A stretch of DNA of 46,395 nt from Acetobacteraceae bacterium (GTDB taxonomy: Bacteria > Pseudomonadota > Alphaproteobacteria > Acetobacterales > Acetobacteraceae), in NCBI GenBank assembly GCA_019750465.1, contig JAIEOP010000052.1:1-46395 (forward strand), given 5' to 3'. Shown one piece after another: positions 33,102-41,560 of this stretch (the stretch's first letter is position 1; each line of letters opens with the position of its first letter). Under the pieces are notes generated by a model. That model worked only from the letters and a program-made list of their open reading frames with translations. It had not been told where the DNA came from and did not search any database. The translations under genes and the position numbers were made by a program.

Positions 33102-33455
33102 TCAATCCACCGGCAGGAAGATGAAGACCACGGCGGCCACCAGGCAGGCCATGGCCGCCAGGTAGGTCCAGCGGATCGGTTCGCCCAGCCAGAGCACGCT
33201 GAAGCCTGCGAAGACCGACAGCGTGATCACCTCCTGCATGATCTTCAACTGCTGGCCGGTATAGGCGCCGGAGGCATAGCCGATGCGGTTCGCCGGCACT
33301 GCCAGGCAGTACTCGAAGAAGGCGATGCCCCAGGACATCAGCACCGCCAGCCAGAGCGGCCAGGAGGGCACCTTCAGGTGCCCGTACCACGCAAAGGTCA
33401 TCAGCACGTTGCTGCCGATCAGCAGCAGCGGCGGCAGGATATGCGCGGTGGTCAC
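33102..33455 (-). CDS. DUF486 small membrane protein (DMT-like)
   Basis: 117-aa protein with four hydrophobic helices. The DUF486 pattern is LLLIGSNVLMTFAWYGHLK at the start, WLAVLMSWGIAFFEYCLAVP and ANRIGYASGAYTGQQLKIMQ-EVITLSVFAGFSVLWLGEP, then a last helix ending VFIFLPVD. The GTG at 33455 overlaps the AmpG-like stop by 4 bp, so it is made together with that permease. Family members resemble half-size drug/metabolite transporters; function unproven. Confidence 0.9.
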   Translation of the reverse strand: MTTAHILPPLLLIGSNVLMTFAWYGHLKVPSWPLWLAVLMSWGIAFFEYCLAVPANRIGYASGAYTGQQLKIMQEVITLSVFAGFSVLWLGEPIRWTYLAAMACLVAAVVFIFLPVD

Positions 33456-34732
33456 GTGTTCGCCCCTCGAGGCTCCGGCGGATGGCGGCGCAGCAGCCAG
33501 AGCATGATCGCCATGGCCGGCAGCGCCGCCGCGGTGGTCAGCAGGAAGAACGGCGTCCAGCTCAGCGCCTGAGCCAGCACGCCGGCGGAGGCGCCGAGCG
33601 TCCGCAGCGGCACGGCGGCGAGCGAGGACAGCAGCGCATACTGCGTCGCGGTGAAGCTGCGGTTGGTCAGCCCGGCGAGGTAGGTGAGGAAGGCCGCGTC
33701 GGCCAGGCCATCCGTGAAATTCTCCACCCCGACCTGTGCCCAGAGCATCGGCATGGAATGGCCCGCCCGGTCGAGCGCGACGTACATCAGGTTCGACAGC
33801 ATCTGCCCGAGGCCGGTCAGCACCAGCGCGCGCGCCACGCCGATGCGCCCCACCAGCCACCCGCCGGCCAGCGCGCCCGCCAGCACGGCCACCATGCCGA
33901 AGATCGTGGCGACGGTCGCCACATCCTCCCGCGTGAAGCCGAGCGCGCGGTAGAAGGGCGTGGTCATCACGCCGGCCAGGGCCTCGCCGAGCTTGAACAG
34001 CGCGATGAACAGCAGGATCGCAATCCACGCCGGCCGCCGGGTGAACTCCAGGAAGGGCTCCAGCACCGAGCCGCGCAACCGCGCCCGCCAGCCGATCACG
34101 TCGCCCGCCACCCGCCGGCCGTCGCGCCCGAGCAGCGTCGCCACCAGGCCCGGCAGCATCAGCGCCGCGGCCGCCGCATAGGCGCCGGACCAGCCGATGA
34201 ACTGCACCGCCAGCAGCGTCCCCGCGCCGGCCGCCAGCAGCGCCAGCCGGTAGCCCCAGACATAGGCTGCAAGGCCATAGGCCTGCGCCTCCTCGTCCTC
34301 GCCCAGCATTTCGATGCGCCAGGCATCGACGACGATGTCCTGGCTGGCCGAGAGGAAGGCCACCAGCACCGCAAGCGTCACGGTGGCGGTCGCGCCCGTC
34401 GTCGGGTCGGTGGCGGCGATGCCGAGGATGGCGCAGGCGAGCAGGGCCTGGATCGGCAGCAGCCAGCCGCGCCGCTGGCCAAGGCGCAGCGGCGCAGGCA
34501 GCGCATCCAGCGCCGGCGACCAGAGGAACTTGTTGGCATAGGCCAGGCCGATCAGCGCCGTCAGCCCGATGGCCGCCAGCGACAGCCCCGACTCGGTGAA
34601 CCACTGCCGCAGCACCTGTCCCGCCGCCAGCGGCAGTGGCGCACCGCAGGAGAAGCCGAGGGCCAGCAGCAACAGAAAGCGCCGGTCCCGCCAGAGACGG
34701 GCCGGCGCGGGGGTGGGCCGGTCGGACATCAT
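33452..34732 (-). CDS. ampG: AmpG-like MFS permease (muropeptide importer family)
   Basis: 426-aa major-facilitator protein with about 12 helices. It matches AmpG in FLLLLALGFSCGAPLPLAAG, AYANKFLWSPALDALPAP, AFLSASQDIVVDAWRIEML (the conserved SQDIxxDAxR motif), and FTDGLADAAFLTYLAGLTN-RSFTATQYALLSSLA in the second half. AmpG imports anhydromuropeptides from wall turnover for recycling and, where present, beta-lactamase induction; neither partner is in the window. It starts at ATG 34732. Reading further upstream enters the palindromic repeat, which yields a spurious MLRERMRTQYA peptide. Confidence 0.88.
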   Translation of the reverse strand: MMSDRPTPAPARLWRDRRFLLLLALGFSCGAPLPLAAGQVLRQWFTESGLSLAAIGLTALIGLAYANKFLWSPALDALPAPLRLGQRRGWLLPIQALLACAILGIAATDPTTGATATVTLAVLVAFLSASQDIVVDAWRIEMLGEDEEAQAYGLAAYVWGYRLALLAAGAGTLLAVQFIGWSGAYAAAAALMLPGLVATLLGRDGRRVAGDVIGWRARLRGSVLEPFLEFTRRPAWIAILLFIALFKLGEALAGVMTTPFYRALGFTREDVATVATIFGMVAVLAGALAGGWLVGRIGVARALVLTGLGQMLSNLMYVALDRAGHSMPMLWAQVGVENFTDGLADAAFLTYLAGLTNRSFTATQYALLSSLAAVPLRTLGASAGVLAQALSWTPFFLLTTAAALPAMAIMLWLLRRHPPEPRGANT

Positions 34733-34757
34733 CCGCCGACCCGTAGCAGGAAGCCTT

Positions 34758-34777
34758 GGGGCGCGGAAGCGCGCCCC
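34758..34777. other. Perfect 8-bp GC hairpin upstream of ampG
   Basis: GGGGCGCG and CGCGCCCC flank GAAG, 26 bp before the ampG start and 6 bp from the dispersed repeat. No T-run follows on either strand. It could end the RTX-gene transcript or lie in the ampG leader. Confidence 0.5.
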
Positions 34778-34783
34778 GCGGGG

Positions 34784-34889
34784 CTAGAGCGTATTGCGTT
34801 CGCATGCGCTCACGCAACACGCTCCAGACTTTGCCGGGTCGCGGGATTCAGCGTTTGCGGCGATTCGGCCTCAACGCATCCCGCTCTAG
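34784..34889 (-). repeat. Dispersed palindromic element, copy B (complete, 106 bp)
   Basis: Bounded by CTAGAGCG at one end and CGCTCTAG at the other, with the 44-bp palindrome at 34784-34827. Read on the minus strand it matches positions 1-76 of the window with two differences. Its outer TAG is used as the stop codon of the RTX phosphoesterase gene (34886-34888), so its insertion or mobilisation touched that gene's end. Confidence 0.85.
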
Positions 34890-37800
34890 ATCAGCACGTC
34901 GTCCGCCACAAAGCCGGCAAGGGTCAGTCCCGCAACGGTCACGCTGCCGCCGGCAAGCGCGACCAGCAGGCCATCCGCCGTATCGGTCGCCGCGGCCTGA
35001 ACCGCCGCGAACTCGGCGAAGCCGAAGGCACGCAGGTTGATCCGGTCGAGACCAGCCTCGAAGTCGGTGACGATGTCTGCGCCGTCCCCGGCCCCGATGA
35101 CGAAGGTATCGGCGCCCATGCCGCCGGTGAGGACATCGTCGCCCGCGCCGCCCTTCAGGCGATCGGCGCCCTCGCCGCCGAGCAGCGCGTCGTTGCCGCC
35201 GTTGCCGACAACCCGGTCATCGCCGGCGCCGCCCGACACCAGGTCGCCGCCAGTGCCGCCCCTCACCGTATCGTCGCCGCCGACGCCGAAGACGGCATCG
35301 TCGCCGTTGCCGGCATTGATCGCATTGTCGGCGGACGAGCCGATGAGCACCGCGTCATCGATGTCGGCCAGGACGGCGCCGGCGCCGTCCGGGTTGACCG
35401 TATCGGCACGGAAGTCGAGGTTCTGGATCCGCTCGTCCAGCGTGCGGGCAGTGTCGGGCGCGTCGAAGGCGGCCTCGGGCGTGCCGTGCAGCGCGCGCAG
35501 GTAGTCCGCCAGCACCGCCTGCTCGCCGCCGATCTGGTCGAAGCCGGTGCCGGCGCCGGCCAGGTTCACCCGGTCGAGCGCGGTGAAGTCCGAGTAGACC
35601 GCCAGGGTGCCGCTGACCAGGCCGGCGGCGGTGTCGGACACCGTCGCGCCGCGCACGATGATGCTGTCGCCGCCGCCGATGGCCGCCGCATCGGCCGGCG
35701 CGAGGAAGCTCAGCGTCGAGATGCGGAACAGCCGCGTCGGATCGCCGACAAGGACGCCAGCATCGGCGATGACATCGACGATCTCGCCCTGCTGGTTGGT
35801 GACGACGAGGTCCACCACGCGGTCGAGGCTCGGGCGGTCCTTGTCCCAGCTGAACTCGAGCCCGGCGACCTGCGGAAAGGCGCCCGGCGTCGCACCGGGG
35901 TTGGCACCGCGAAGGCCGTTCTCGATCATGTTGAGAACGCCCTGGGCGGAGAGCGTGACCAGCGAGATCGTGTTGTTGAAGCGCAGGGAATTCTCGATGT
36001 CGAGCTGGCTGACGCCGCCTTCCGGCTTGCCGGCGCCGGGATTGGCCTGCGGCGGCAGCTCCTCCGGTACCGGCTGGCCGACAACCGCGCCGATCTCGGC
36101 GCGGATGCCGCCGCCATTCTTCAGGCTGATCACGACGGACTGGTCCACGGCCTTGGCGAAAGCCAGGTTCGCGTCGGCGGTCAGGCTGCCGAGGTTGGTC
36201 TCCTCCGAGCGCACCTCGTTGCGGCGGCCCTCGAGGAAGACATCCGTGAAGCCGACGACGTTGCCGTCCTTCGCCTGGATCACGGCCGCGATCGCGTCGG
36301 TGATCTGCTGCACCTCGCCGCCGCGCGTGCCATCGGCGAAGATCACGTCCCGCTCGGCTTGGCTGAGCGTGCCGTCGCCGTCGCCGGCGACCGCGTCCAC
36401 GCCCGCATCGGTGGTCACGTAGGCGCCGGAGACGCCGGGATCGACGCTCGCCGGGATGATCTCGCCGTTGCTGTCGAAATCGAGCACCAGGCGGCCGACA
36501 TAGTTGTAGTTGCCGTCGGTGTTGACCACCGCGATGGCCGCGCCGTCGGTGCCGGTCAGGAACAGCGGGTAGATGCCGTCGGCGGTATCGCCCGGCGCCA
36601 GCGGGTCGGTTGCGTCGGCCAGCAGCGTATTGCTGCCGCCGCCGACGATGATGTCCACGCCGCGCAGCAGCGGCGCCAAAGCCTGTTCGTTGATGAACTG
36701 CTGCAAGTGGGTCAGCAGGATGATCTTGTTTATGCCGGAGGCGATCATCTGATCAACCAGCGGCTGAACGATCGCCGCCAGCTCGGCCATGTTGTCGACG
36801 CCGCCGTCGCCGAACGGGTCCTGCACCGTGGCGTTCCCGACCGCCGAGATCGAGGCCAGGACCTGCGTGGTCAGGCCAAGTACGCCAATGGTCTCGCCGC
36901 CCTCCTGGATGGTGGTCCAGGGCGCCAACTCGCGCCCTGTCGCCTCGGCGCGGATGCCGGCGCCCGTGGAAAGCTCGGCCGCGGTTGTGGCGTAGGCGTT
37001 GGCGTCCTGCAGCGCATCGCTGAACAGGCCGGACAGCGTGCCCTCAGCGGCGAATTCAAGATTGGCCGAGAGGTAGGGAAACAGCGCACCGATGTTGGTG
37101 ATGCTTGCCAGGGTGGGCTGCGCCGGCAGGCTCGGCAGCGAGGCCACGAAGTCGAAGGCGCCGGCCAGTGCACTCGGGCCAAGGTCGAACTCGTGGTTGC
37201 CGAGCACGCTGGCCTGAACCCCGATGGCGTTCAGGATGGCGATATCGGCGGCGTTGAACGGCGTCGTGCCGCTTCGGATGCCGGCGAGGCTGCCGGGCGC
37301 CAGGCCGAAATACTGCTCGTAGAAGCCGGCGATCTCATCGCGCACGGACGGATCGGTGCCGCCGGCAGTGAAGGCACCAGGGATGAAGTTGTCGCCGGAG
37401 GAAAGCGTGATGGAGTTCGCAACCTCGTCTTCCAGGACATCGACGATGGCGGCGAAATTCCTGGCCCGCTGCGTTGCCTCGATGCCGGCCTCGAAATCGG
37501 AGGCATGCAGGATCTGCAGGGTGAAGGCCGGGGCCTGCCGCACCTCGAAGACCGAGATGTTGTTGCTGGCCTCGTTGGTCGCGACGTAGAGCGGCCGGCC
37601 GATCGGCGAGTCGGCGGCGCCGATGAACAGCCCGCCCTCGGGATTCAGGTCGCCCGGGCGCTGCGCCAGGCCGGCATAGCTCACGGCGGCCGGATCGGTG
37701 ACGTCGAAGGCAAGCGTCATGTGCGACCGTTCGAGCCCGACCAGCGCATAGGTGCGGCCACCGATCTCGGCGATCTCGATGCCTTCCGGCTCGGGGCCCT

Positions 37801-39013
37801 TGTTGTCGCTGCGGTCATCGAACACGGCGGCCGGCACGACGGTCGCGGCGATGCGCTCGATGATGTCGGCGCTGTCGAACACGATCGCACCGGTCCCGTC
37901 GAGGATGGAGAAGGAGCGTCCGCCGAGGGTGAGGATCCGGTCGATGTCGCCGTCGCCGTCGGTGTCGCCGCGCAGGCCGGTCTGGTTCACCACGTTGAGG
38001 CGGCCGAGCTCGGAGTCGAGCTTCAGCGTCGCGGCGTCCGGGAAGACGGTGGGATCGAGCACGTAGCCCGTGCTGTTCAGGCGCACCACCTCGTCCGGCG
38101 TCAGGAAGTCGTTGCGGTCGTCGCCCTCGTTGGCGATCACGTAGTAGGTGCTGCCGCCGGAGACATAGCTGTCGATCGCGTCGGGCATATAGAGGCCGAA
38201 GACCGGGTTGCCCGTCTCGAGGTTGACGGCGAAGGTGCCGCCCGGGCCGTCCCTGTCGCTGAAGTCGGCGAGCAGGGAGGAGAAGTCCTTGATGCCGAGG
38301 GCCACGATATCGGTGAAGGTGCCGGTGGCGATGTCGAGCAGGGCGACCGCATTGGCCTCCTGCAGGGTGACCATCGCCTTCGTGCCATCGGGCGAGACGG
38401 CGATGTATTCCGGCTCCAGGTCGGCTGCCGCGGTCTGGCCGGCGAAGACGCGGACGCCTTCGGCACGCAGCGCATCGGCGTCGAAGGCGCCAAAGCCGGC
38501 GGTCGTCACCGGCAGCGCCGCGCCGAAGCCGCCCGAGATGTCGATGATGGAGACGGATCCCTCGGCCGTGCCGGGGCCACCGTTGGAATCGAGGTACTCG
38601 CCCTCATTCGCGACCAGCACCTTCAGCCCGTCCGGTGTGAAGGCGACCATGTCCGGCAGCGCGCCGACGGCCGCATCGGCGAGCTTCGTGCCGGTTGCGG
38701 CGTCCAGGAAGATCACCGTGCCGGCGGCCGACTTCGGCGAAGCCGGCAGTGCAACGGCGACGACTCCGTTGCGGATTGCCACGCTCGTCACGTCGGTCGT
38801 GGCGTAGCCATAGGCAGGGGCAGTGAAGTCGATGGTGGCAATCAGCGCCGGAGCCGACGGATCGGCAAGGCTGACCACCTGCAGCCCGACGCTGGAGGTG
38901 ACATAGAGGCGGCCGCTGCCAGGGTCGAAAGCCGAAATTTCGGCGCCGGCAAGGCCGAGGGCACCTTTGAGGTCGAAGCTGATGGCACCGCTGGCGGTGG
39001 TGGAAAGAGTCAT
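34886..39013 (-). CDS. Giant secreted choice-of-anchor I / 5'-nucleotidase-like phosphoesterase with RTX tail
   Basis: 1375-aa protein. Residues 1-490 are a beta-propeller-like choice-of-anchor I domain (RLYVTSSVGLQVVSLADPSA, MVAFTPDGLKVLVANEGEYL, GPEPEGIEIAEIGGRTYALV). Residues about 495-1215 are a UshA-type phosphoesterase: LQILHASDFEAGIEAT, TLSSGDNFIPGAF, VLGNHEFDLGPSAL near 606, then the 5'-nucleotidase C domain with EETNLGSLTADANLAFAKA and KNGGGIRAEIG near 968. Residues about 1228-1305 hold about eight RTX calcium-binding nonapeptides (GGAGDDRV type), then a secretion-signal-like end. There is no N-terminal signal peptide, so type I secretion is expected; no secretion genes are nearby. 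The usual D-x-H is SDFE and the GHxH position reads GGSN, so catalysis may differ. ATG 39013 has AGGGAG 7 bp upstream. Confidence 0.9.
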   Translation of the reverse strand: MTLSTTASGAISFDLKGALGLAGAEISAFDPGSGRLYVTSSVGLQVVSLADPSAPALIATIDFTAPAYGYATTDVTSVAIRNGVVAVALPASPKSAAGTVIFLDAATGTKLADAAVGALPDMVAFTPDGLKVLVANEGEYLDSNGGPGTAEGSVSIIDISGGFGAALPVTTAGFGAFDADALRAEGVRVFAGQTAAADLEPEYIAVSPDGTKAMVTLQEANAVALLDIATGTFTDIVALGIKDFSSLLADFSDRDGPGGTFAVNLETGNPVFGLYMPDAIDSYVSGGSTYYVIANEGDDRNDFLTPDEVVRLNSTGYVLDPTVFPDAATLKLDSELGRLNVVNQTGLRGDTDGDGDIDRILTLGGRSFSILDGTGAIVFDSADIIERIAATVVPAAVFDDRSDNKGPEPEGIEIAEIGGRTYALVGLERSHMTLAFDVTDPAAVSYAGLAQRPGDLNPEGGLFIGAADSPIGRPLYVATNEASNNISVFEVRQAPAFTLQILHASDFEAGIEATQRARNFAAIVDVLEDEVANSITLSSGDNFIPGAFTAGGTDPSVRDEIAGFYEQYFGLAPGSLAGIRSGTTPFNAADIAILNAIGVQASVLGNHEFDLGPSALAGAFDFVASLPSLPAQPTLASITNIGALFPYLSANLEFAAEGTLSGLFSDALQDANAYATTAAELSTGAGIRAEATGRELAPWTTIQEGGETIGVLGLTTQVLASISAVGNATVQDPFGDGGVDNMAELAAIVQPLVDQMIASGINKIILLTHLQQFINEQALAPLLRGVDIIVGGGSNTLLADATDPLAPGDTADGIYPLFLTGTDGAAIAVVNTDGNYNYVGRLVLDFDSNGEIIPASVDPGVSGAYVTTDAGVDAVAGDGDGTLSQAERDVIFADGTRGGEVQQITDAIAAVIQAKDGNVVGFTDVFLEGRRNEVRSEETNLGSLTADANLAFAKAVDQSVVISLKNGGGIRAEIGAVVGQPVPEELPPQANPGAGKPEGGVSQLDIENSLRFNNTISLVTLSAQGVLNMIENGLRGANPGATPGAFPQVAGLEFSWDKDRPSLDRVVDLVVTNQQGEIVDVIADAGVLVGDPTRLFRISTLSFLAPADAAAIGGGDSIIVRGATVSDTAAGLVSGTLAVYSDFTALDRVNLAGAGTGFDQIGGEQAVLADYLRALHGTPEAAFDAPDTARTLDERIQNLDFRADTVNPDGAGAVLADIDDAVLIGSSADNAINAGNGDDAVFGVGGDDTVRGGTGGDLVSGGAGDDRVVGNGGNDALLGGEGADRLKGGAGDDVLTGGMGADTFVIGAGDGADIVTDFEAGLDRINLRAFGFAEFAAVQAAATDTADGLLVALAGGSVTVAGLTLAGFVADDVLI

Positions 39014-39281
39014 CCCGGTCTCCCTGGCGCGCTCGATGCTCGCGCATGTCTTGCAGCGGCGCCGGGATGACCTTGGATCAGGCGGACAGGATGGCCGTTT
39101 CCGCCAGCCTCGTGCCGCAACCCAGGCCACCGCCGGCAGCCGCGTGAAAGGTGACGGGCCTTACCGCGGGCCTGCCGATGCGATCCAGGGACGAATTGCT
39201 AAGGTTTAATGAAAACCGTCATGCAGGAAGAGCGCGCGATCACGAACTGGATTTGTCATGGTCCTGCAGCCGACGCTGGAC
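39014..39281. promoter_or_regulatory. RTX phosphoesterase upstream region
   Basis: 268 bp without a gene. An AT-rich patch at about 39196-39225 (CTAAGGTTTAATGAAAACCG) contains GGTTT/AAACC arms and is the likeliest promoter zone for the minus-strand RTX gene. The NHL gene ends at 39282. Confidence 0.4.
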
Positions 39282-40148
39282 TCAGTCGGACGGAACCAGC
39301 CGTGTCAGCCGGTTCGGGGTCAACTCGGCGAGGTAGAGGACGCCCGATCCTTCGGCCCGCCACATGCCGTGCGCACCGTTCAGCACGGGGCGGCACCGCC
39401 CCAGCAGCGCGCCGCTCGTGGGATCGAACAGCGAGAGGCGGGGCACCTGGTCGGTCACGTAGAGCGCGCCGCCCGGCGCGCCGTGCACGTCCATGGGCCG
39501 GAACAGGTCGCGGATGTCGAGCAGGTGCGTGCCTTCCGCGGTGAAGATCTGCACGCGGTGATTCTCGCGGTCGGTCACCGCGACGCGGCCATCCGGGAGG
39601 ACCCAGACGGCGTGCGGGACGGAGAATTCGCCCGGCCCCGCGCCGGGCCTCCCCCATGCACCGAGATGCTCGCCTGCGGCCGAGAAGCGGTGCACCTGCG
39701 CGTTGCCATAGCCATCGGCGACGTAGATCGTGCCGTCGGGCGCGAAGGCGACATCGGACGGGGCGTTGAATGGCTGCCCCTGGACGTGCCGCTTGCCAAG
39801 GCCACCCAGCCGGCGGCCTGCCGCGTCGAAGATGATGATCTCATGCGCGTCGCGGTCGACGGCGAAGACGCGGCCATCGGGATGCACGCTCGCCATGTGC
39901 CCATCCAGCACCTCGGCGCCGCCCCAGGCGGCGCACCGGCGGCCATCGGGTTCCAGCACGACGATCGCCGGGCCCTCCGCATCCACGTAGGCGTCGATGC
40001 GGAGCTGCACGTACACCCGCCCTGCCGCATCGCAGGACACGTCGGTGACCTGCCCCGCACCGGGCGGAATGTCGCCCCACGGCCGCTCCACGCGGTAGCG
40101 CTGCGGCCCCAGCGCGACGAACAGGTGTTCGCGGGGCAGGGCGCTCAC
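39282..40148 (-). CDS. NHL-repeat beta-propeller protein
   Basis: 288-aa protein composed of NHL repeats: PSDVAFAPDGTIYVADGYGN-AQVHRFSAAGEHLGAWG, then VPHAVWVLPDGRVAVTDREN-HRVQIFTAEG, with at least two weaker repeats on each side. It would fold as a six-bladed propeller, as in peptidyl-hydroxyglycine lyases and other metabolite-binding proteins. No signal peptide is visible. The GTG at 40148 overlaps the PuuE-like stop by 4 bp, so it is the last gene of the ureide operon. Its role there is unknown. Confidence 0.85.
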   Translation of the reverse strand: MSALPREHLFVALGPQRYRVERPWGDIPPGAGQVTDVSCDAAGRVYVQLRIDAYVDAEGPAIVVLEPDGRRCAAWGGAEVLDGHMASVHPDGRVFAVDRDAHEIIIFDAAGRRLGGLGKRHVQGQPFNAPSDVAFAPDGTIYVADGYGNAQVHRFSAAGEHLGAWGRPGAGPGEFSVPHAVWVLPDGRVAVTDRENHRVQIFTAEGTHLLDIRDLFRPMDVHGAPGGALYVTDQVPRLSLFDPTSGALLGRCRPVLNGAHGMWRAEGSGVLYLAELTPNRLTRLVPSD

Positions 40149-41068
40149 TCGTTCAGCCCCTTGCCCGGATAGGGATGCACCCCGGCCCAGTGCCGGGCGA
40201 TGTCGAGCCGCCGGGTGATCCAGACGCCCCTGCGCGCCATCATGTAGTCGAGCAGCCGCTGCAGCCCCGCTGCGCGCGCCGGATGGCCGATCAGCCGCAT
40301 GTGCAGCCCGACCGACATCATCTTCGGCGTCTCCACGCCCTCGGCGTAGAGCATGTCGAAGGCGTCGCGGACGAAGCTGAACCAGTCGTCGCTGGTGCCG
40401 ACCCAGCCGGCATACTTGCCGTCGTTGGTCACCAGCGAATAGGGCACGACGAGCTGCGGCTTGCCGTCCACCGTCACCCAGAAGGGCAGCTCGTCGCCGT
40501 AGTAGTCGCTGTCGTAGAGGAAGCCGCCGTGCTCGACGACCAGGCGGCGGGTGTTCACGCTGGGGCCGTAGCGGCAGTACCAGCCCGCGGGCTTCTGGCC
40601 GACCGTCCGCTCGAGGCTGGTGACCGCGCGGGCGATGTGCTCGCGCTCCTCGGCCTCCGTCAGCTCGAAATGCTTCACCCAGCGCCAGCCGTGGCAGCAG
40701 ATGTCGAAGCCCGAATCGCGCACCGCGGCCGCGGCCTTCGGATTGCGCTCCAGCGCCAGGGCGCAGGCGAAGAGCGTCATCGGCAGGTTGCGTTCCTGGA
40801 ACAGGCGCATCAGCCGCCAGAAGCCGACGCGGCTGCCGTATTCGAACATACCCTCGGCGGCGAGGTCGCGGCCGGACTTGAGCTGGTTCAGCCCGTGCGA
40901 TTCGGTCAGGCCGTTCTCGGTATAGCCCTCGCCATCCTGCATGGAGGGCTCCGAGCCCTCCTCGTAGTTCATGACGAAATTCACCGCCACGCGCGCGCCG
41001 TCCGGCCATTGCGGGTTGGGCGGGCGGTTGGCGTAGCCGATGAAGTCGCGCTTCACCTCGTACGGCAT
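40145..41068 (-). CDS. puuE: Polysaccharide-deacetylase-fold allantoinase (PuuE-like)
   Basis: 307-aa member of the NodB/CE4 fold subgroup that includes PuuE, a metal-independent allantoinase hydrolysing allantoin to allantoate. Typical segments are RDFIGYANRPPNPQWPDGAR-VAVNFVMNYEEGSEPS, then ERNPKAAAAVRDSGFDICCH-GWRW and AGWYCRYGPSVNTRRLVVEH-GGFLYDSDYYGDELPFW. I prefer ATG 41068 (GGGAG 8 bp upstream) over the GTG at 41077. Gene order ABC transporter, allA, puuE, with ureD divergent, supports a ureide role. Close relatives include chitin-oligosaccharide deacetylases, but context argues against that. Confidence 0.85.
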   Translation of the reverse strand: MPYEVKRDFIGYANRPPNPQWPDGARVAVNFVMNYEEGSEPSMQDGEGYTENGLTESHGLNQLKSGRDLAAEGMFEYGSRVGFWRLMRLFQERNLPMTLFACALALERNPKAAAAVRDSGFDICCHGWRWVKHFELTEAEEREHIARAVTSLERTVGQKPAGWYCRYGPSVNTRRLVVEHGGFLYDSDYYGDELPFWVTVDGKPQLVVPYSLVTNDGKYAGWVGTSDDWFSFVRDAFDMLYAEGVETPKMMSVGLHMRLIGHPARAAGLQRLLDYMMARRGVWITRRLDIARHWAGVHPYPGKGLNE

Positions 41069-41080
41069 CGGTGACACTCC

Positions 41081-41560
41081 CTAACTCAATGCGACCTCGA
41101 ACTCCGGCACATCCACGAACTCGTCGTCCTGCGCCGAGCCGTCCTTCCACATCATCACCGCGAAACGGGCGGTGCGGTCCAGCACGGTGAAGGGATGGTG
41201 CCAGACATCGGCGCCGTAGGTCACGCCCTCGTCGCCGCGGGCGAGGAAGCAGCGCGCCCGCGCCATGTCCGGCCCCGTCCCCTGCGCCAGGTGCGGCGCC
41301 ACGATCACCAGCCAGCGGCCGGCCTCCTGCGGGATGAAGCTTTGTGACGAGAACAGGTGCCGCTCCATCACCCTGGAGCGCAACGGCAGCGTGGCGAGCG
41401 GCTGCTTCACCACCAGCGACAGGCTCGGCCGCGCCGCGGGGCGGCGGTTCGCCAGCGCGTCCTCGAAATACGTGCGGCCGGGGATGGCGGGTGCTTCCAG
41501 AACCTCGCCATGGGGCAGGAAGGCGGCGGAGGTCAGGGGTTCGGCGGTCAGGCGCATCAT
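41081..41560 (-). CDS. allA: Ureidoglycolate lyase
   Basis: 159-aa cupin-fold enzyme releasing urea and glyoxylate from ureidoglycolate. Family segments are MERHLFSSQSFIPQEAGRWL and GVTYGADVWHHPFTVLDRTA-RFAVMMWKDG. The start ATG ATG at 41560/41557 overlaps the upstream permease stop (ATGA), so translation is coupled. The PuuE start follows its stop by 12 bp. Urea produced would feed the urease whose accessory gene lies divergently at 45.7 kb. Confidence 0.9.
   Translation of the reverse strand: MMRLTAEPLTSAAFLPHGEVLEAPAIPGRTYFEDALANRRPAARPSLSLVVKQPLATLPLRSRVMERHLFSSQSFIPQEAGRWLVIVAPHLAQGTGPDMARARCFLARGDEGVTYGADVWHHPFTVLDRTARFAVMMWKDGSAQDDEFVDVPEFEVALS

Noticed and set aside
33482-39070. An 1862-codon open frame on the plus strand across ampG and the RTX gene
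   Set aside because: It lies antisense to two genes with clear families. Its product is Arg/Gly/Asp/His-rich without domains, a normal by-product of very high GC content.
39200-39262. Possible Pho box upstream of the RTX phosphoesterase (GTCAT at about 39217 and 39256)
   Set aside because: The two GTCAT sites are about 40 bp apart, not the 11-bp-spaced direct repeats of a Pho box.
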